A DNA stretch of 64,000 nt from Ceratodon purpureus (Eukaryota > Streptophyta > Bryopsida > Pseudoditrichales > Ditrichaceae), in NCBI GenBank assembly GCA_014871385.1, contig CM026426.1, forward strand, positions 38,967,799-39,031,798, written 5' to 3'. This document shows, piece after piece, positions 22,500-34,900 of the stretch; within the stretch, counting starts at the first letter, position 1, and every line of letters begins with the position of its first letter. The notes under the pieces were generated by a model. It made no database searches and was not told the DNA's origin. It saw nothing but the letters and a program-made list of their open reading frames with translations. A program made the translations under genes and the position numbers.

Positions 22500-22990
22500 G
22501 TCCCGGCTCTATGGTTTTTCATTTTCTTTTTTTAAATCTTAACTCTTCGGTGTCTTTTTGATTCAAGACCTTTCACCGTTTTTGTTTTTGTTTTTGTTTT
22601 TGTTTTTTTTTTTTTTTTTTTTGTTTTATTTGTAATTTTTCTTCTTTGAGAAGGGGTTCTACTTCTCATTTTATTTTAATTTTTAAATTGTTACCCCTCC
22701 ACTGTTTGGCGTCTCCCGGTGTCTAGAACTTTTGTGGTAGGATGGGAGGGGAATTCAGAAATTGGAATTCGAATATTGGAAGAATGGAATCCAATGGAGA
22801 TGGGTTAATGGGATACCTATGCAACAAGGAATGGTACAACATAGGACAGTAACCAACATAATCATGACTAATTGGATCACTAATCATGATTCACATAACC
22901 CTCCATTCCTCTTTTATTTTTAATTTTTTAATTTTTACAACAATACCAAAATTTTAAATTAAGTAAATATTGGTGTCAATAAAATAGTTT
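22500..22990. other. T-rich region with poly-T, downstream of the element B methyltransferase gene
   Basis: It includes (TTTTTG)n leading into a poly-T tract at about 22579-22622 and AT-rich sequence thereafter. No gene is supported. It is positionally equivalent to 5640-6320 in element A. Confidence 0.4.
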
Positions 22991-22994
22991 GGTC

Positions 22995-25900
22995 TTAATA
23001 TCGACAGTATGTTTCATAATAGTCTGAGTCTTCATCACCTAGATGCAATGTATTATCAACTGCAGCCTGCAAATGTAGGTACTCCTTAACTGCCTGGTCA
23101 TATCTCCGCTTCGTCTTCCGTTTCTTTGGGGAAGGTAATGCAGCCTGGTGTCTTGCTGCCTGCTCAGCGTAAACAGGCATGCGGATGACCGTAGCTGCCG
23201 GCGACAAGGGAACACAGGCCACTCTGCATACGAAGGCAGTACCTGAGAAAAGACGATTCTAAGCCTGATTGTTAGAATCACAAAATGTTCAAAATTTCTG
23301 TCTAATACGAGACCTGACAACTACACTCACTGCCTGCTCTTCGGTCGGATTTCCGGAGGATGGTAAGCTAGATCTTCTTCTCCAAGCAGGATTGGAGGAA
23401 CCTCGTCATCGTCGTCGTCGTCTTCGTCTTCTTGGTCACTGTGATGGCCCCCGGCAGGTGCACGGGGAACCAAGTCAGATCTCATCGGAGCAAGAAGTTC
23501 CTTAAATATGTCCTCGTCCTCCTCAATAGCGACAATGTGACGGCCACGATTGCGACAGACTTGTATGGAGTCGCCTACAAAAGTCGACAAAGAAGGGAGT
23601 TAGTATTAAGGCGAACTACAATCTAGAAGTACGGAAAAGTCAGTATCATAAGATTGTAAGGCCGTACCTGTTCCCGCCGTGAGGTCAACCACAATGCCTC
23701 CAGGCGATGTGCAAGACAAGACGAGGCAGCACCAGAAATACTCATCAAGTTCCTTAGGACCACGCCAAGGCCGATTGCCGTTCATCTTCACAGTCTTGGC
23801 GTTAGCCGAGTTCATAAGGACGTTTCCCTTAACAACGTCAATATCTCCACTCTGGGTTGGCTTCAGAGTGAAGGCAGAGTTCCGAGTGCCGGAGGAGAGA
23901 GATGCTGGCCTCGGATCCGTAGTGCATCTGACATAAAGACCGACCCTAAAAAGGTTAGTGGTCTCAACCCTAGATGGAACCCGAAGCGGCAGTATGTTGA
24001 AGCCGGTCCACTCCTTAAACATCTTGAACCCGAGGCTTGGGCAAAAGGACCTGATAGTCTTTCTTGTGGAGTTATCGTCAATGTAAACAAAGACAAGGGC
24101 GCCATCATCGTGCAAGAAATTATGGGCAAACACAAACGTGTTCTTGAACCAGTCCTTGTGAAGGACATTCCACTTAGGGACATCCGAGGCCGTTCTTGAT
24201 ATGCCTGGTACTGGAGAGTTGTCTGGAACCTGGGCTACTACAAGGTCCACCATTCCGTCCTTCATCTGATTCCTCCCATAAACCCGGCAGGTTCTATCAT
24301 AATTGCACTGGCTCGCGAACTTGTACACCGCATCGAACTTAGATTTATCGATCATACCATTCATGATCAAATCGAAAGTATAGGAGTTCCCTAATGGCAA
24401 AGGTCCATCCAGTCTACGTTTGGACTTGGGAGATTTAGGGGACTGCTGTCCTCTTCGTTTATCACCCGGTGACCCTACAACTGAACCAGTACCACCGTCT
24501 TGTGATGCAGTGGTCCTCTGCGCTACGCGTCTTCCTAGCTGCGCCTGCGATTTCTTTCTCCTCTGACCAACTTTCAGGTCCTCCGGTGCAGCCTCTTTGA
24601 CATCAGGTACTTCCTCCGGAGTGGCGTTAACAACACCTAGTTGTCTCTTCAGATCTTCCTTGTCGGCGGGGCAGAAAGTCTTTGCACACTCGATGTACCA
24701 ACCGCATTCCTTCAGATGCGCTAACGGAAATGTGATCTTCTGATACTCCGTGAAGATGAACATGTCATGGCCAGGCTCAGTTTGGGTATCCATCCAATCT
24801 GGTTCTTCCGTGATAGCCTTCTTTGGCATCAACTCCCTCTTGTAGTATCTATAAAACAGAGGGAATTGGGTCAGATTTCTTTATCTGCGCAAAGGCCAAA
24901 CTAAACAAAAGCCGACCAAGGTTTTGATACTCACCGATAGATAAACCGGCTTACGATGAGATGGCCCTTAGGCACCTGGTCCCAAGTGTCGTTCCGCTGG
25001 AATGTATGTTTCCCACCAAAGACAGCTGGAAAAGCTTTTTGCCAAACCTTCTTCTTCTAGTAGTTTAGGTACACTTGCCAGGACTTCACTTCCTTAGTCC
25101 AGACTGGAACCGGATCTTCAACCATGATAGGCTCAATCTTCTCCGTGATCTCGTCCTCCAGCAGCGCATAGAAGCATGCTTTGTGCAGCCAAGCATGAAG
25201 TTGAGACTCACTGCACGAAGACCTCGGAAAACTGTTTGCAGCCCTGGTATTATCAGAGCCGTTCCACATCTTCAGCCAACGCACTTTATACAACTCCTTC
25301 ACGTTGGTGGTCGCAATAAGCTGTAGTTTGTCTAGCCCCATCTCGCACTTCTGATTAGGGCGATGGTTGTAATGGTTCCGTATCTGAAAGGACGTACACC
25401 CAAACAACCTAAGAATCAAAGTCATGCAATAACAAACGCTCATCAGGCCATTCCACCGTTGCAGCTACACCACATCCTGGAGGCGTTAAATAACGTCAGT
25501 GACCAAAACAATCGATCCTTCGAGGAAATCTGCAAATTCAAATGGCTTATCAATGCCGAACATGACGAGCCACCTGTCTTTGCAGCTCCCCTACAGGGTC
25601 AAAATAATTTGGACAGTAACGTTCTACTGGTCATCATTTGAAATTTAAACACATCCTACCTAAAGTTCTAACTCATCAAGCAACAATCAAGTAGCAATAT
25701 AACACCAAAAAATGACTAAGTGGCTAGAAACTCGACCGCGCCTCTAAGGCACGGCAGGGGTTCTCGGTACCGAGAGACCCTTCCCAGCCTCGAAGGCGCG
25801 GTCGGGATTTGGTACCCAGGGACATCTTCGGCCCCTTCGGGCCGTAAACCCGACCGCGCCTCTGAGGCCCGGAAGGGCTTCTCGGCCCGAGAGCCCCTTC

Positions 25901-28900
25901 CAGGCCTCAGTGGAGCGGTCGGGTTTCTAGCCCCCTTTTATTGTAAAAGGGGACGGAATGGCCCATCAGGCATAAAGAACTCCATTATTGGGTTGTGAAT
26001 TAGCCTGGTGGGCCCTTTAAGCCCCCTTTGAGCTCAGAGGGGTCCGTTAAGGCCCCTTCGGGCCGAAAACCCGACCGCGCCCTTGAGGCTCGGAGGGGCT
26101 TCTCGGCACCAAACCAGACCTAAGGCACGGTCGAGGTAGTAGAAGTAAGGGCCTCGACTGGGCCTCAATAAGGAAAAATATACTTACTTGCAGAAATCTA
26201 AGTAAAGAAAGACTAGAAATTGCATACCTCTTCAATAAAACCCTTCTGTTAGCTGGGATACCACATGGAGATACTGGGTAAGGGGTTAGGAGAGCGTAAG
26301 GGGAGGGTCCGAGACGGGTTAGGGGGCAACAACGGTCTTCAGGTAGGGTCACGGTCACCAAGGGTTCAACAGGCTTGGTCTTAGGGCCAGGTGTTACCCA
26401 GTCACCAATGGAGGCAACTGTCCCGATACTGGGACCCAGACCGTTGGTAGTCGTAGCGAACCAAGGCAGCCCTTGAAGGGGAGGTGCCAAGACGAGGTGC
26501 GGCTTGTCCTTGGGAGCAAGTCTTTGGAAACCGTGGAAACCCTGAGCAGGCAAAGAGCCCGAAACCCCAGAGAGAGGTGATACAACAGAGAAGATGGAAA
26601 GACGAGTAATAAAGGAAGTCAGGGGGTTAGGGCTGTGTGCGTGTATAGGATCAATGCAGCAGTGTAACAAAGAGTAAGCTGGAAGGAGAGTAGAGTGTAT
26701 TATCAAAGAGTAAAAGGGTTTATAGCATAGCAATCAGTCATGGACACTCAGGGTGTGGGCACCGTCTAAGCTGTGACTCGACTCAACTAACAAAATATCA
26801 AAAGAGTGTTTCCCTGTTCCTAGCTACCCTGCTTTATACTTGCGTGTACTCCTTGTTTTCCTGGCTAACTGCTACTTGCTATGGGCAACTGCTACTTGTT
26901 CTACCAGTCTGAACAGCATTCCTTGTTTCCCTTGGTTGATCGCGGATGTTGCCTTGTAACATTTAGCCCTCCCTTGAAGCTTGCAATCCGTCCCGGATTG
27001 TAGGTCAGCCACGCGAGCGTTGGTATGCGGGTCTTCTATCCGGTCTGGTTTCCTCCCTCGGTAGCTGGGCGCGGCGTCGTGGGGGTGCTTGATGCCCATA
27101 AATGGCAGCTATGGCGTGGGATTAATTTGGCTTGGTGCAGCTTGTGGTGGTGCTTGCAGGCGTGGCGAAGGCTGTGGCGTGTCGTCCTGGTCGGTGAGGT
27201 GTTCCGGGATATCCACGCGCTCCGCTTGGTCAGCAAGGTTGATATGGGCCGGGCTGACTGGGTGTAGATTCTCCTGCAAGGGTGGCACTGGACTGGAGGT
27301 GTGCGGATTCACCTGCGGTGGCTGTTTTGGGTTGGGTGGTGGTGCGATGTCCATGGCTGGCTGCGGGAGCAGGGACAGGGCCTCCATGTCATCGTTGTCG
27401 AGGTCCAAGTTCTCCATATCCATGTTTTCCCACGCATTTTCGGACTGCTCCAATTCCAGTGTGGTTAGGGCATCATCAATGCAATGGTCAAGGAACTCCT
27501 TGGGTGGATCTGCCGAGGTGGAGGGATGATCCAGTAGCCATTTGTATGCGTTGGTGGCGATTAGATTGGCTGCACTATGAACCCAACCCACCTTGTTGGC
27601 CTCGAAGTCTTGCATGGACTGTTCCACCGCGATTCGCTGCTCCTGTAGGTGCGTACTATCCTCGGCCTCCTGTGAATGGTGTCCTTGTCTGATCGTGTCA
27701 TTGTGAGCTGTTAAGGCTTTGAATCGTGCAAGATACTCCTGACTCTGCTGCTCTAATTTTTGAGCTCTTTCTACGGCATTTGCTTTCTCCTTGAACAGCA
27801 CGTCCACATGATCCTGTGTAGCCCGTAGCTCGAGTTCCAAACTCGCCACCTGGTGCCTGAGATTGGTCAATGTCTGTTCTTTTTCCTCCAGCTGCTGTCG
27901 AAAATCTGTGCTCGTGTGCTTTAGGGTGCGCTGTGCCTGGTCTCGGACTCCTTGGATAGCAGTAGTCATCTTGCGGTTGTATCTCTCCTCGATGTCCTTG
28001 TGCTCCTTGAGTAAGGTCTCATGCTCCTGCTCGGTGGTGTTGATCCATTGGAGCATTTCTCCCACGCAGTTGGCGAGAGCAGTACTCTGTGCTGCGAATT
28101 TCGTGGCGCATGGTCCCATGGTGATGGCGGTCCCTGGTTCCTTGGATGGCCCTGTACTCCGTTGGCGCTTGCTGGGACCGGGCAGCTCTGGATCCCGTGC
28201 TGCAGCTGCCACAATGTCGCGCTGAACATCGTGGAATGTGCCCATGAGGGGACCCCGGTTATGGCGCTGATAGAACGCGAGATAATTGGCAATTTAGGAG
28301 GTGAGAAAAGGGCCAATGGGACTGCTGTAATCTGTGCGCTGCCTGTGTCCCCGCAGCTGGTTCATGAAGTTCTCCTCGACCATGAGGCCCCAGTTGACCT
28401 TGGCGCCTTGATCAGCCAGGAGCAGGAGGCTCAATTGCTCCGGCAGAATGCCGTTGCAATTATTTTGGAAATATACTTGACTCAGGACTCCACGCATACG
28501 AGAAAACCAATGGTCCTTCATGTGGTTCCCCAATGCAAAAACATCGTACCTGCCATCATCCTTGAGCTGAAGGGTGCCCACGCGGGCTGCAATGTAGGGC
28601 TTCGGATGACCACACTCCTCGCTCCATGCCGTGATGCCCATGCCATCCCAGCCAAAACATTTATGCAAGTAGCGACTGGAGAACTGAACCTCTATGCCCT
28701 CTACCACTCCTGAAGGGAATTGCTCGGTCTCACTACGGGTACGCATGGAGGAGACGAATTCGGTGCAATGCTTAGTGTTCACCTTGGGCTCGCAGAGGGA
28801 GAAGTAACGTGCTAATCCTACCCCGGTAAGCCAGATGAGATCAGGCTGGCGCTTCCACTCAGGTATCATTCGGGGAACATGGAACGTTGGTGTGATTTTC

Positions 28901-31900
28901 TTGCGTTCCATGGGATCTAACTCGTGGGTGAGAGGGGCGGGGTGCAGATGAGGAGCGCGAAGACAGGGAGGCAGGCTGCGAGAGAGGTGTTCAGCAGAGT
29001 TCTGGAGGAGAGAGAGGAAGAAGACAGCCCAAGGTGCCAAGGGAATAGGGAGGGGATGGTGCCTTGGCGGCCTGGATGTGACAAGGAGGGATCTCCATGG
29101 ATTACCGAGGGCGATGGCTGGGTATCCTTGAAGGTGATGAGTAGCTAGCGCTGTTGGTGGCGGCTGAGGCCCCATGATGCGGAAGCTAGGAGAGACTAAA
29201 GCTGTCCCTTTGATGGGATGTTCCATGGAGTCCCGGTTGTCACAGAGGCTGACCTGGACCATGCTTACATGGACTGCCATGGTGTCCATGTCCTCTTGGG
29301 AATCTGTGGTAGCCTGGGTGTCTTCTGTGTCTGCTATAGCTTGCGCCTCGGTTGCCAAGGTCTTGTAAACTTCTCCTAAACTGAGTTGAGGAGTATTTGT
29401 GGGATTGTCCGAATGATAATGTTTTAATTTGGTTGAGTTGACAATGGTTGCGTGACTGTCAAAATTTTCCTTGTTTACCAAGAGCACAGTATTATTAGGT
29501 AATACTAATTGGACCCTATATGGTCCATGCCATATAGACTCGAATTTAGTCTTGCGTATTTTGGGGTCCCTGGGACACCACAAAACTTGGTCGCCCTTCT
29601 GAAAAATTCACGGGGGCTTGGTGGCCTGAAAATACCGGGCAGTCAATTCTTGTTTGAGAGCGATATTTTTGATGGCGAATGCCCGAACTTCTTCCAATGC
29701 ATGGATGTCTTGGACCCGGGCAGCCAGGACGCGATGTGGATTATAATCTTTTGGCTGCAAGGTTTGAAAAGTGGGAGCTATATACTTTGTAGGCAAAAGC
29801 GGCTGAGTTCCATAAACCATCTCAAAAGGACTGACCTGAGTTGCAGTCTTAGTTGCCACGCGATACGCCCACAAGGCTGCTGGGAGACAGTCTCCCCAGT
29901 CGGACTGGTTTGCATGGATAAATCTGCGCAACATGTTAATCAAGGTTTTGTTGGTAGACTCGGCTTGGCCATTTCCCTGGGGGTAATAAACTGTACTGGT
30001 TCGATGCTTTATGATGTGATTTTCCATCAGGTCATCAATGACTGCATTAACAAAATGGGAGCCTTGGTCGGATATGATTTCCAAGGGGCAACCAAAACGT
30101 GTGATAATGTTTTCATATATGAAGGCCGCGGTTACCATGGCAGTATTAGTTCGTAAGGGTTTAGCCTCCACCCATTTGGTGGTGTAATCCGTGGCAACTA
30201 GGATATATTTGTACCCTTGTCTGGTTGCAGGTTTAATTGGTCCAAGAAAATCAAGACCCCAGCGTTGGAAGGGACCGAGGGGTGGGATGGATTTCAAAGG
30301 GACACGTCCTTGGTATTGGAAATTCGTCGTAGAAACTTGGCAAGCGTGGCAGTTTCTAATATATTCATGTACGTCTTTGTGCAGTGTGGGCCACCAGTAA
30401 CGAGCAGCTAAAATCTTTTTGATTGTTGTATCTGGACCTTGGTGTCCTCCGGCTGGGCCGTCATGGAGGATGGCTATGAGGTTTTGTTCCTGCCCTGTTG
30501 GAACGCAAAGTCTGATTTCCTGATCTATACCTCGGCGATAAAGTTGTCCCTGGACCATGGTATAAGGTAAGGCGCTGCGCACAAAACTAACCCGTCTAGT
30601 GCCTGAGAGGCCAAGGGGAATCGTACCTGTAGTTAGATACTTGATGAGTTCACCCCGCCAGTCTGTGGGGATGTCTATGTCCAGGCTTGCGGCTTGAATA
30701 TATGATTCATTAAAGGAGTCATCGATACCTTCCTCGGTAGCCTTGGAATCCCTGGATAAATAATCTGCAACTATGTGTCGCTTTCCGGGTACATAGACTA
30801 CCTCGAAGTCATATTCCAAGAGTATCATGATCCACCTTGCTACACGTCCGGTCACCAGGGGCTGATTTACCAGGTATGATAGACTGTGATGGTCTACCAT
30901 GAAACGGAACTTATTTCCTAACAGGTAGTGTCTGAATTTTTTAACTGCATAGATCATGGCTAAGGCTTCTCTTTCCGTTGTTGAATAATTCCTTTCTGCT
31001 TGATTTAACAGGCGGCTGGCATACGCAACAGGCTGATCATACTTGCCATTTACATTCTAGGCTAACATAACTCCCACGGCAATATTGGATGCATCAGTGT
31101 GCACATGGAAAGGTTTGGTCCAGTCAGGGGCTATTAAAATGGGCGCATTAGAATATGCAACCTTGATTTTATCCAAGGCTGCCTGGGCTGCAGGGGTCCA
31201 ATCTTGAGGATATTTATACTTGGCATGGTTGAGTGCGGTTATAGGTGCAGTAATGTGAGCCAATTTTTCAATGTATATGCGATTGAACTGTGACAACCCT
31301 AGGAGCCTTTGAATACCTTTCTGATCCGTGGGAGGCGTGATTTCCAGGATGTCCTTGATCTTTTCAACGTCTGGAAGCTTCCCCTATTTGCATACGATGT
31401 ACCCCAAGATTACCCCAGCAAAAAATAAAAACATACATTTCTCGGCGTTTAAACTTACCCCATTAGCTCGGCATGCGTGAAAAATTTGCCGAAGGTGAGT
31501 AATATGATCCTTCATCTGTCCATAAACGGTACCATCATCTAAATAAATTCTAAAAAATCTCTTCAAATAAGGCCTAAAGATTAACTCCATGACCCTTTGA
31601 AATGTCATGGGAGCGTTTTTGGCCCCAAATGGCATTCTTTCAAAATGGTAAGGTCCCCATTTGGTGGAGAAAGCGGTTTTATTTTTGTCTTGTTCTGCCA
31701 TGGCTACTTGGTAGTATCCTGAAAAACAATCTAAAAAAGAATACATTTCATGGCCGGCTACTTCATCGATAATTTCTTCCATGTATGGCAGGGGGTAATG
31801 ATCCTTCTTGGTTGCAGCATTGAGTTTCTGGAAATCAACACAGATCCGGAGCGTTCCGTTTTTCTTCGGAATAATAACCATGGGAGATAACCAGGGGGCA

Positions 31901-34900
31901 GCATCCACTGGAGAGATGAATTTAGCTTTAAGCAGTTTATCTAATTCTGCTTTGACTCTTTCTGCGTAATTGGGGTTCATGCGATACCTGCGCTGTTGTA
32001 CAGGGGTCGCATTAGGTACCAGATGGATGGTATGCTCTGCAAGTGTGCTTGGAATCCCTTTTAAGTCCTCATGTCCCCATGCGAAAATGTCCTGGTATTC
32101 ATGGAATAGTTCAATTGCTGCCTTTTTGACATGATCGGGGGCATCTGCATTAATCTTAATGTTTCTGGGATTTTCCAAGGTCCCTAGGTTTACTAGCTCT
32201 ACTCGATCCTTGGCTCCATGGGTCCACCCGGTAACAACTTTGTTTTGCAGGGCCTGATTAGCAGGTATGGCCTGGATTGCGACTGTTTCTTGAATTTCTT
32301 GGGAGAAATGTGGGGGTATGTCTAGTTTTTCCTGGTCGGCCACCAAGCTTGCTAAATGGATTTCTGCCAAAGGAATCAGGTCGGGGTTAGCCTGGAATAC
32401 CATGGCTTCCTGTTTTGGGGAGAGACCCTGTACCCAATTGGTGCCGGCTTTGCTACGGATTTGGTTGGCTTTAGCCTTGGTGATGCAGCTATCAACAGGA
32501 ATGATGACTGTTTTGCCTTGGCGTTGTATGCGAATTTGGTTTCGAGACCAGTCATGGATAGCATTCATGTCACGTAACCAAGTTCGGCCCAGGATTACCG
32601 GGAAGTTGCTACTGTCGGGCATGTCTATGACCACAAAGGTGGCCGGTGTAGAGACCCCATGAGTGGTAATAGCAACCGTGGACAGTATGCCCAGAGGTGT
32701 AACCGGGGCATCATTTGCAATACGGAGTATAAACTGAGCGAGTTTGGGGGAGGGTAAGCCCAACTGCTTTCTAAGGTGGTTGCTCATGACATTCACACCT
32801 GACCCACCATCGACTAATACGTTGGTTAATTCATGGTTTCCAAGCTGTAAGTGAATTACTGCGGCATCAGGATCTAACGTAGTGGCATTTACTTCGATGA
32901 CCGCAGGATCTTCCGTTCCTCTGGGCGACGAAGCTTGTTGTAAGTATTTTTGAAGTTCTGGGCTTAACTGTAATAACTTGGATAAGGTAATTGTCACATT
33001 AGTATCTTCTAAAATCTGCTGTATGGGCAAGTCTTTGTTGGTGCTTTCCAATCCGGCTTGCAAATCCTGACGGATTCGGTGAAGGCGATTCCAATGATTT
33101 TCTGCAAATGGTTTCCTGGGCTCTATCACATGTTCATCTGGGGTACCCTTGGATCGAGTAGTTACTACGGCAGTACTGATTGTAGATACTCTGGTTTCGG
33201 TTCCATGTACTTCTGTAAGAGTAACGCCTCCTCTCCTTGGATTACCAGGGGGTTTGGCATTGTCTTGGATGCCTTGATTTCCTGGGTTGGAACGGTACTG
33301 TGCCCACCTTTGATGCAATTGGGGGCAGTCCCGGCGTCTATGGTTTGTAGACCCACACTCCCAACACGCGTCACTCCTACCTGGCTGAAAAACATCAACA
33401 TTGATCTCCTCGGGGTATACGGCTGCCGTGGTAGATCGAGGGCGTCGGTTATCTTCTGGTCGAGTTTGATTTCCTGCATACCAACATCGACCACCATGGA
33501 TTTGTCCACAATTGGAACATGGTACCAGGGCGGGTCGGCTTTCTATGCGTACATTGGGCAAGGGCAGCAGTGGAGCCTGGATCTTGTTCAAGGCCCCTAT
33601 TCTCTACTAATGTCATTAGCTGCGCTCAAGATATCTTGCAGGGTTTTAACTCCACGGATTACTATTCCCTGCTGTATCCAAGGTAATAGTCCCTTTTTAA
33701 ACCACTCACATAAATAATCTTCCTCGGGTCGTTGGCTCAGTTTGTCAGCCAACTGCTTGAATCGATCGTAAAATTTATCGACTGGTTCGCTCTTTTCTTG
33801 GGTAATGCTCCCCAGAGCTCGTAATACTTCTGAACTAGTTTTAAGTTTTCTGAATTTGTGCAAAAAACTCTGCTCCATTTCCTCCCACGTGGCCTGGGAA
33901 TGTTCAGTTTCAAAATCAATATACCAGTTGATATGATTTCCTTGGAGAGTTGTACCAAAGATGTTCTGTAAATCTTTAGTATTTGTGACGCCATTTGTGC
34001 GAGCAATGACTTTGAATCTTCTGACGTGCCAATCTGGGTCTCCGGATTCATCAAACACTGGGTATGATATCTTGGGAAATTTAGAGTTTTTGTGTGTGTC
34101 ACTTTGGCTAGGCAGCGTGGCAGCTGTATGGTTTTCTTGAGGAATAGTGGTCGATCTAAGTGCCTCAGGGAGAGCTTGGGAAGCTTGTGGTGTAGTGTTG
34201 ATAGCTTCCTGGTTTCTGCTTTCCTGCAATGTTTGATACTGGGCACTAAGTGTCTCCAGTCTAGCGTTAGTAGCCTCATTCTTGGCTACTAGGTCCGTCA
34301 TCTGCTGCCTCATCCATACCAAAAATTCCTTGGTCGTTTCTCGCTCATCTTGGTTGGCAGCTTCTTCAGCTTCGTTTATTCTTTCTAGGAGAGATGTTTT
34401 CGGGGAGGCATGGTATATTTTTGATTTGAGGGGAAGGATTGTTGAGCCACCTCAGTATTCCATCCCCAGCATGGTCGCCAAAATGTTAGCTGGGATACCA
34501 CATGGAGATACAAAGTAAGGGGTTAGGAGAGCGTAAGGAGAGGGTCCGAGACGGGTTAGGGGGCAACCACGGTCTTCAGGTAGGGTCACGGTCACCAAGG
34601 GTTCAACAGGCTTGGTCTTAGGGCCAGGTGTCACCCAGTCACCAATGGAGGCAACTATCCCGATACTGGGACCCAGACCGTTGGTAGTCGTAGCGAACCA
34701 AGGCAGCCCTTGAAGGGGAGGTGCCAAGACGAGGTGCGGCTTGTCCTTGGGAGCAAGTCTTTGGAAACCGTGGAAACCCTGAGCAGGCAAAGAGCCCGAA
34801 ACCCCAGAGAGAGGTGATACAACAGAGAAGATGGAAAGACGAGTAATAAAGGAAGTCAGGGGGTTAGGGCTGTGTGCGTGTATAGGATCAATGCAGCAGT

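Noticed and set aside
22173..22561. Three plus-strand and one minus-strand frames of about 100-180 codons (Pro-Ser, Leu-Pro, Ser-Leu, Glu-Gly repeats)
   Set aside because: They are translations of a CCCTCT microsatellite with no start or context; not genes.
23668..24848. Assignment of the cargo methyltransferase to the eukaryotic MT-A70 family
   Set aside because: The motif IV position precedes motif I with a long insert, and the sequence around motif I (DLTAGTG...[14 protein letters not shown]) fits bacterial beta-class enzymes; no DPPW block was seen.
26047..26733. 228-codon minus-strand frame
   Set aside because: Most of it lies within the LTR and recurs in the other LTR (34452-34970); it is a repeat frame.
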